A DNA stretch of 62,220 bases from Parcubacteria group bacterium Greene0416_39 (GTDB lineage: Bacteria; Patescibacteriota; Minisyncoccia; Minisyncoccales; UBA10102): assembly GCA_007375675.1 (NCBI GenBank), contig VMEU01000006.1:1-62220 (forward strand), given 5' to 3'. The notes under the pieces are model-generated. The model searched no databases and had not been told where the DNA came from. It saw only the letters and a list, made by a program, of their open reading frames with translations. Every line of letters begins with the position of its first letter. The stretch's first letter is position 1. Below are positions 58,106 to 62,220 of this stretch, piece after piece. A program made the translations under genes and the position numbers.

Positions 58106-60514
58106 TTATACCCCGTGACACTTTTTGTATTTCTTCCCCGAATTGCATGGGCAGGGGTCATTTCTGCCCACCTTGGGGCCTGCGGTAATGTGCCCCTGAA
58201 CTGGATTCGTTGTCACTGATGCTCGCATGACAAAATCTGCTGCGAGAGCGTCTATGCCAGTTAAAAGCCGCTGAAACATTTGGTGCCCTTCATTTTTGTA
58301 TTCTACCAAAGGATCCTGCTGACCGTAGGCGCGCAATCGCACTGATTCACGCAGGTATTCCATGCTTTCCAAATGCTCAACCCATAAAGAATCTATCGCC
58401 CTCAAGAACGCGGCCTTTCCTAGCTGACGCATATTCTCTCCCCCTATCTCCTGCTCCCGTTTCTCATAATTGAGGGCTGTGTATCCGTGTGAAAGGATGA
58501 CATTCCGCACGTATTCCCTTAAGTCCTCACTGGATTTCTCCAAAACTTCCCTTCTCTTTTTGTAGATAATCTCTCTGTGCTTGTTTAATACGTCATCATA
58601 CTCAAGCAAATGTTTTCTCGCGTCAAAATTAAACCCTTCTATTTTTGACTGCGCGCCCTCAATAGAGCTTGCAACAAGGCCTGATTCAATCGCTTGATCG
58701 TCTGGAATATGAAACCGTTCTAACACCCCTTTTAACCTATCTCCTCCAAAAATACGGATGAGGTCGTCTTCCAAAGAAACAAAAAACTGGGAAGATCCCG
58801 AGTCTCCCTGCCTTCCTGACCGGCCTCGCAGCTGATTGTCAATGCGCCGTGCTTCGTGGCGTTCTGTTCCAATTACATGAAGACCGCCAAGCTCCACGAC
58901 CCTTCGAGTTTCTTCAGGGTCGTTTTGGGGATTACCCCCCAAAACGATATCAACGCCGCGGCCTGCCATGTTTGTCGCAACCGTAACCTGGCCTTTTCTC
59001 CCGGCCTGGGCAATGATCTCTGCTTCTCTCTCATGGTTTTTTGCGTTGAGCACTTCATGAGGGATGCCTTCCATTTCAAGCATTTTCCCGAGATACTCGT
59101 TCTTTTGGATAGACACGGTGCCAACCAGCACGGGCTGGCCGAGCTCGTGCCTTGCTTTCACTTCTTTTACCACTGCCTCAAACTTTGCCTTCTCGGTTTT
59201 GTACACTCTGTCGGCAAGGTCTTTCCTTACCATGGGCTTATTTGTGGGAACAGCAACAACTTCAAGTTGATAGACTTTGTAAAACTCCTCTGCTGAAGTT
59301 GCCGCGGTTCCTGTCATTCCTGCCAGCTTCTTGTAGAGACGAAAATAGTTTTGAAAAGTTATAGAGGCCAAAGTCACGGATTCTGGCTGCACCCTCACCC
59401 CTTCTTTTGCTTCCAGGGCCTGGTGAAGCCCCCCTGAATACCTTCTGCCTGGCAGAAGCCTTCCCGTGAATTCGTCAACAATCACCACCTCTCCCTGGCG
59501 CACCACATAATCACGGTCTCGCTCAAAGATAACCTGGGCTTTCAGGGCTTGCTCTAAATGGTGCAGATATTTGATGCCTCGTTCCTGGTAAATGTCTTGG
59601 ACTCCAAGCATTTTCTCTATCTTGTTGATTCCTTCGTCTAACATACTTACTGCCTTAAGCTTCTCGTCTACTTCAAAATCCGGCCCCTGCTTGAGGTTTG
59701 GAACAATGTTGGCAAACTCGTGGTACCAATGGGAACTTTCCATATCTGGAGCAGAGATAATCAGTGGGGTGCGCGCTTCGTCAATGAGGATTGAATCAAC
59801 CTCGTCAACAATTGCGTATTGATGCCCTCTCTGCACCATCAAAGAAAGATCAGAAGCCATATTGTCTCTTAGGTAGTCAAAGCCAAACTCATTGTTCGTC
59901 CCATAGGTAATATCAGCTGCGTATGCTTCTTTTCTTGTTGAGGGCTTCAAATATTTTTTAAACAACTTGAAACTCCCTTGGAGATCCCGTTGTTCGTCAG
60001 TTTCGCTATCTTCATACGCAGGATCGTATATATAGGAAGTATCATGCGTAATGCATGCAACCCTCAGCCCCAGGGCATAAAAAATCTGGCCCATCCACAC
60101 GCAGTCTCTCTGGGCAAGGTAATCATTCACCGTTACGATGTGCACCCCTTTGCCTTCCAGAGCGTTCAGGTACGCGGGAAGAGTTGCGGTTAAGGTTTTT
60201 CCCTCTCCTGTTCTCATCTCCGCAATCTTCCCTTGGTGAAGCGCTATGCCGCCTAGTAGCTGAACGTCAAAATGGCGCTGGCTGATTTCTCTTCTTGCCG
60301 CTTCCCGCACCAAAGAAAAAGCCCCAGCCAAGCACTGGTCAAACGGAGTTCCCTGCGCAATCTTTTCTTTGAGCTCTTTGGTTTTTTCTTTGAGCGCGTC
60401 TGAAGAAAGCTCCTGGAGGTTTTGCTCCAGCAATCCTATCTCTGTAATAAGAGGAGTGAAAGATTTAAGGGAGTGCGCTTGCGCGTTTCCAAAAACTTTT
60501 TCAAGAAATCCCAT
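58106..60514 (-). CDS. secA: Preprotein translocase ATPase SecA
   Basis: The 802-aa protein has Walker [11 protein letters not shown] near residue 100, the DEAD-type [16 protein letters not shown], the signature [14 protein letters not shown], and the C-terminal zinc tail [20 protein letters not shown]. Length is typical (E. coli 901, many 790-850). It drives secretion through SecYEG. Its ATG overlaps the speD stop by 14 bases, so it is co-transcribed. Confidence 0.96.
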   Translation of the reverse strand: MGFLEKVFGNAQAHSLKSFTPLITEIGLLEQNLQELSSDALKEKTKELKEKIAQGTPFDQCLAGAFSLVREAARREISQRHFDVQLLGGIALHQGKIAEMRTGEGKTLTATLPAYLNALEGKGVHIVTVNDYLAQRDCVWMGQIFYALGLRVACITHDTSYIYDPAYEDSETDEQRDLQGSFKLFKKYLKPSTRKEAYAADITYGTNNEFGFDYLRDNMASDLSLMVQRGHQYAIVDEVDSILIDEARTPLIISAPDMESSHWYHEFANIVPNLKQGPDFEVDEKLKAVSMLDEGINKIEKMLGVQDIYQERGIKYLHHLEQALKAQVIFERDRDYVVRQGEVVIVDEFTGRLLPGRRYSGGLHQALEAKEGVRVQPESVTLASITFQNYFRLYKKLAGMTGTAATSAEEFYKVYQLEVVAVPTNKPMVRKDLADRVYKTEKAKFEAVVKEVKARHELGQPVLVGTVSIQKNEYLGKMLEMEGIPHEVLNAKNHEREAEIIAQAGRKGQVTVATNMAGRGVDIVLGGNPQNDPEETRRVVELGGLHVIGTERHEARRIDNQLRGRSGRQGDSGSSQFFVSLEDDLIRIFGGDRLKGVLERFHIPDDQAIESGLVASSIEGAQSKIEGFNFDARKHLLEYDDVLNKHREIIYKKRREVLEKSSEDLREYVRNVILSHGYTALNYEKREQEIGGENMRQLGKAAFLRAIDSLWVEHLESMEYLRESVRLRAYGQQDPLVEYKNEGHQMFQRLLTGIDALAADFVMRASVTTNPVQGHITAGPKVGRNDPCPCNSGKKYKKCHGV

Positions 60515-60875
60515 CTGGTAGCATGCCCCGTTTTAGTGTTTGTATGAAAACTTTCTTTGGCTTAAGTTCTTTTTGCAAAAACTCAAGAGCTTTTTTTGGC
60601 TTCACGTTTTTGCCGCAAGTAAAAATATCCACGGCCATATATCCTATCTCAGGCCAGGTATGAATTGCAATATGGGACTCTGCAACCAACACCACGCCTG
60701 TTAAACCACAGGGAGAAAACGCATGGAGAGAAATTTCAAGAGGAATACTGTTTGCTTCCTTTGCCGCTCTTAACAAAAGACGCTTGAGCTGTTGTACGTT
60801 CTCAATATCCTTTGGGGACCAAAAATCAGCGACAACGTGAACCCCTATAAATTGCGGAATCCGTGATTCTTTCAT
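60501..60875 (-). CDS. speD: S-adenosylmethionine decarboxylase proenzyme
   Basis: The 124-aa protein from [18 protein letters not shown] has [24 protein letters not shown]; the Ser in ESH is the self-cleavage site that becomes the pyruvoyl group. It supplies decarboxylated SAM for spermidine synthesis. The upstream in-frame ATG (60917) lies before the -10 box, so it was not used. Coupling to secA is unusual. GAGAGG precedes the ATG at very short distance. Confidence 0.9.
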   Translation of the reverse strand: MKESRIPQFIGVHVVADFWSPKDIENVQQLKRLLLRAAKEANSIPLEISLHAFSPCGLTGVVLVAESHIAIHTWPEIGYMAVDIFTCGKNVKPKKALEFLQKELKPKKVFIQTLKRGMLPDGIS

Positions 60876-60888
60876 CTCCTCTCTTATT

Positions 60889-60921
60889 ATTATATGGGGT
60901 TCTTTTAAAAAAAACAACCCC
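60889..60921 (-). promoter_or_regulatory. Promoter of speD-secA
   Basis: TTGTTT, 17 bases, TATAAT (60894-60889), followed after 13 bases by the speD ATG. The -35 box overlaps the T-run of the preceding terminator. Confidence 0.65.
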
Positions 60922-60947
60922 GCCAGGTACAGTCCTGTACCTGGCGG
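60918..60947 (-). terminator. Strong intrinsic terminator upstream of speD
   Basis: CCCGCCAGGTACAG-GA-CTGTACCTGGCGGG is followed by GTTGTTTTTTTT. The stem core GCCAGGTACAG is shared with the inserts in the FKBP linker (28608-28665). Confidence 0.85.
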
Positions 60948-60966
60948 GTGTAAAGAAAAGATAAGC

Positions 60967-61005
60967 TTATCTCTTCTTTTTCTTTCCTCCTTTTTTCTTT
61001 GCCAT
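60967..61005 (-). CDS. Possible 12-residue basic peptide
   Basis: ATG 61005 to TAA 60967 encodes MAKKKGGKKKKR, followed at once by a perfect palindrome AGATAAGCTTATCT with TTTCTTT (60953-60969), i.e. a terminator. A leader of about 100 nt precedes it with a DnaA box-like site. The very biased composition could also be chance. Confidence 0.35.
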   Translation of the reverse strand: MAKKKGGKKKKR

Positions 61006-61136
61006 GTATGTGTTTTCCGGATTCCCGGATATGGTTAAGTTACAAGATGGTGTTATGAGAAGCAACATCGACGTTTCTTTTTTTGCTGCCCGCATACCTC
61101 TGCATTCATTTTTTCACTTGCAGCGCGTCGTGTCAA

Positions 61137-61145
61137 TGTGGATAA
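61137..61145 (-). promoter_or_regulatory. DnaA box-like nonamer
   Basis: TTATCCACA directly followed by TTGACA on the minus strand, downstream of murB. The -10 (AAAAAT at 17) is weak. Confidence 0.35.
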
Positions 61146-61166
61146 CTTATTTCCCTGCTGGGAATA

Positions 61167-62111
61167 CTATAAAAATTCAATTTCTTCTTCCAAGTTCACA
61201 GAAAACCGCTTTTTTATTGCCCTCTTGACCTTTTCAATCAGCGTTCTCACGTCTTTGGCCCTTGCTCCGCCCAAGTTCACCATGTAGTTGGGGTGTTTTT
61301 CTGAAACCTGCGCGCCTCCTTGTCTTAGACCCTTCAATCCTGCCTGATGCACAAGAAATGCGGTAGGAACAACAGGAAACGGATCAACTTTCACGGCAGG
61401 CTTCACAAAATCCTGCAGTTTCAATGGGATCAATTTCAAATCGCAGTTTTTAAAAATGCTCCCGGCGTTGGGAAACTCAAGAGGATGGCGCTCTTTGCGA
61501 TAGCGAATGTGGTCTTGGGCCGCCTCCTCTATAAGTTTTTTGTTCCCTTTCTTCAGCTGGAAAACCGCAGAAAGAACAATCCATTTCTTGTGTTTAAAAA
61601 TGGAAGAGCGATAGGAAAACTGACACTCTTTATTTGAAAGTTTTCTAATCCCTCCTTTTTCGTCAACGCACTCAACAGAAACCAGGGAATCTTTCACCTC
61701 TCCTCCAAACGCGCCCGCGTTGCCCCGCACTGCTCCTCCTACAGTTCCTGGCAATCCGCCTGCCCATTCCAAACCTGCCAGTCCCTTTTTGCCTGCTGCA
61801 AGAACAATTGCAGGGAAAGAAACGCCAGCTTCAGCATACAATCTGGTATTTAGTATTTGGTATTTAGTATTTAGTATTTTAATTACAAGGCCATTGAACC
61901 CTTGGTCTGAAATAAGGACATTGCTCCCCTCTCCCAAAATAAAAAAGGATATGCGCAATTTCTTTGCGGCGCCTGCCGCTTTTAGAATATCTCTGCTTGA
62001 TTTTGCAACAAAAAAATACCGCGCTTTCCCGCCAATCTGAAACGTCGTATGGGGAGCAAGCGGTACATCTTTGCACACTCCTGGCAACAGCTTCTCAAGC
62101 TTTCCTATCAT
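61167..62111 (-). CDS. murB: UDP-N-acetylenolpyruvoylglucosamine reductase
   Basis: The 314-aa protein has FAD-binding HTTFQIGGKARYF and LGEGSNVLISDQGFNGLVI, GLPGTVGGAVRGNAGAFGGE, the catalytic Ser region FSYRSSIFK, and C-terminal MVNLGGARAKDVRTLIEKV. It reduces the enolpyruvyl group to make UDP-MurNAc. A tandem AAATACT/AAATACC tract (61844-61880) is translated in frame as KILNTKYQILNTRLY in a loop. AGGAG lies 4 bases before the ATG. Confidence 0.93.
   Translation of the reverse strand: MIGKLEKLLPGVCKDVPLAPHTTFQIGGKARYFFVAKSSRDILKAAGAAKKLRISFFILGEGSNVLISDQGFNGLVIKILNTKYQILNTRLYAEAGVSFPAIVLAAGKKGLAGLEWAGGLPGTVGGAVRGNAGAFGGEVKDSLVSVECVDEKGGIRKLSNKECQFSYRSSIFKHKKWIVLSAVFQLKKGNKKLIEEAAQDHIRYRKERHPLEFPNAGSIFKNCDLKLIPLKLQDFVKPAVKVDPFPVVPTAFLVHQAGLKGLRQGGAQVSEKHPNYMVNLGGARAKDVRTLIEKVKRAIKKRFSVNLEEEIEFL
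61844..61880. repeat. AAATACT repeat inside murB
   Basis: Five heptads of AAATACT/AAATACC type read through in frame. Removing them would restore a normal MurB loop between GLVI and AEAGVS. Same family as 17966-18032. Confidence 0.85.
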
Positions 62112-62220
62112 AGTCTCCTAATGGATCGGGAGAGTGAACTCCAACTGTAAGTCTTTGTGGGTACATGCCTCCCGATCCGCTTTCTATTGTACTTAAAAAC
62201 CCTCCTTCGCACAAGGCTAC
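62112..62220 (-). promoter_or_regulatory. Leader hairpin and promoter of murB
   Basis: GGATCGGGAG and CTCCCGATCC form a long stem around about 35 nt containing CAAAGACTTACAGTTGGAGT, ending 8 bases before AGGAG. A -10-like TACAAT lies just upstream (62188-62193). The hairpin would place the ribosome-binding site at its base; a regulatory leader or the 3' end of an RNA beginning outside the window are both possible. Confidence 0.45.

Overview
The window looks like a chromosomal segment of a Candidate Phyla Radiation (Patescibacteria) bacterium, most plausibly Parcubacteria-like. The arguments are intron-riddled rRNA genes with LAGLIDADG ORFs, short versions of core proteins (EF-Ts about 149 aa, phosphoglycerate kinase about 335 aa), a membrane pyrophosphatase, tight overlapping minus-strand operons, many starts without a Shine-Dalgarno sequence, and a VirD4-like ATPase pair common in that group. 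UGA is a stop, because prfB carries the classical CUU-UGA-C programmed frameshift, so code 25 is unlikely. The genus cannot be told from the sequence alone.

Layout. 1-0.6 kb: a partial conserved gene of unknown function. 0.7-13.6 kb, all rRNA on the minus strand: tRNA-Thr, a strong promoter, 16S with three introns, tRNA-Ile, tRNA-Ala; then an interruption with protein genes (a calcium-repeat surface protein on +, a nickel superoxide dismutase, an MscS-like channel); then a second strong promoter, 23S with two introns, and 5S. Four introns are group I with two-motif LAGLIDADG ORFs. The fifth, at the 16S decoding site, has group II-like features and a one-motif LAGLIDADG ORF. Both large rRNA genes are flanked by long processing stems. 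The 16S 3' end after helix 45 does not show the usual CCUCC.

13.6-30.2 kb: translation genes (tsf, rpsB, rpmE, prfA, rplY), a lytic transglycosylase, proton pyrophosphatase, GAPDH, NAD(P)HX dehydratase, UTP-glucose-1-phosphate uridylyltransferase, FtsZ, and an overlapping operon ending in VKOR and fructose-bisphosphate aldolase. 30.2-34 kb: an accessory stretch with a NYN protein, a SWIM protein, a PIN toxin pair, a recombinase remnant, a broken methyltransferase, a GIY-YIG protein and tRNA-Gln. 34-43.6 kb: a FabD-like acyltransferase, ftsX/ftsE, prfB, a Fic enzyme with a likely operator, tRNAs, ftsB, lepA, murJ and RNase P RNA. 43.7-48.6 kb: a hydroxyacid dehydrogenase, an alkyltransferase-like protein, a second NYN protein, a two-gene rifampicin-phosphotransferase-like dikinase and a RelE-type toxin pair. 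48.6-62.2 kb: RNase H, a DHH phosphoesterase, pgk, the VirD4-like pair, a sigma/HARE-HTH protein, secD/secF, Nudix, secA, speD and murB.

Two themes cut across the window. First, several families of palindromic repeats recur in intergenic DNA, inside 23S variable helices, and in frame within conserved proteins (FtsZ, MurB, RF2, LepA, FKBP, the VirD4-like ATPase). Second, many promoters place the -10 box 6-8 bases before the start codon, implying leaderless mRNAs, which fits the odd 16S tail. The genes together cover lower glycolysis, pyrophosphate-driven proton pumping, Sec export, cell division and peptidoglycan precursor handling.
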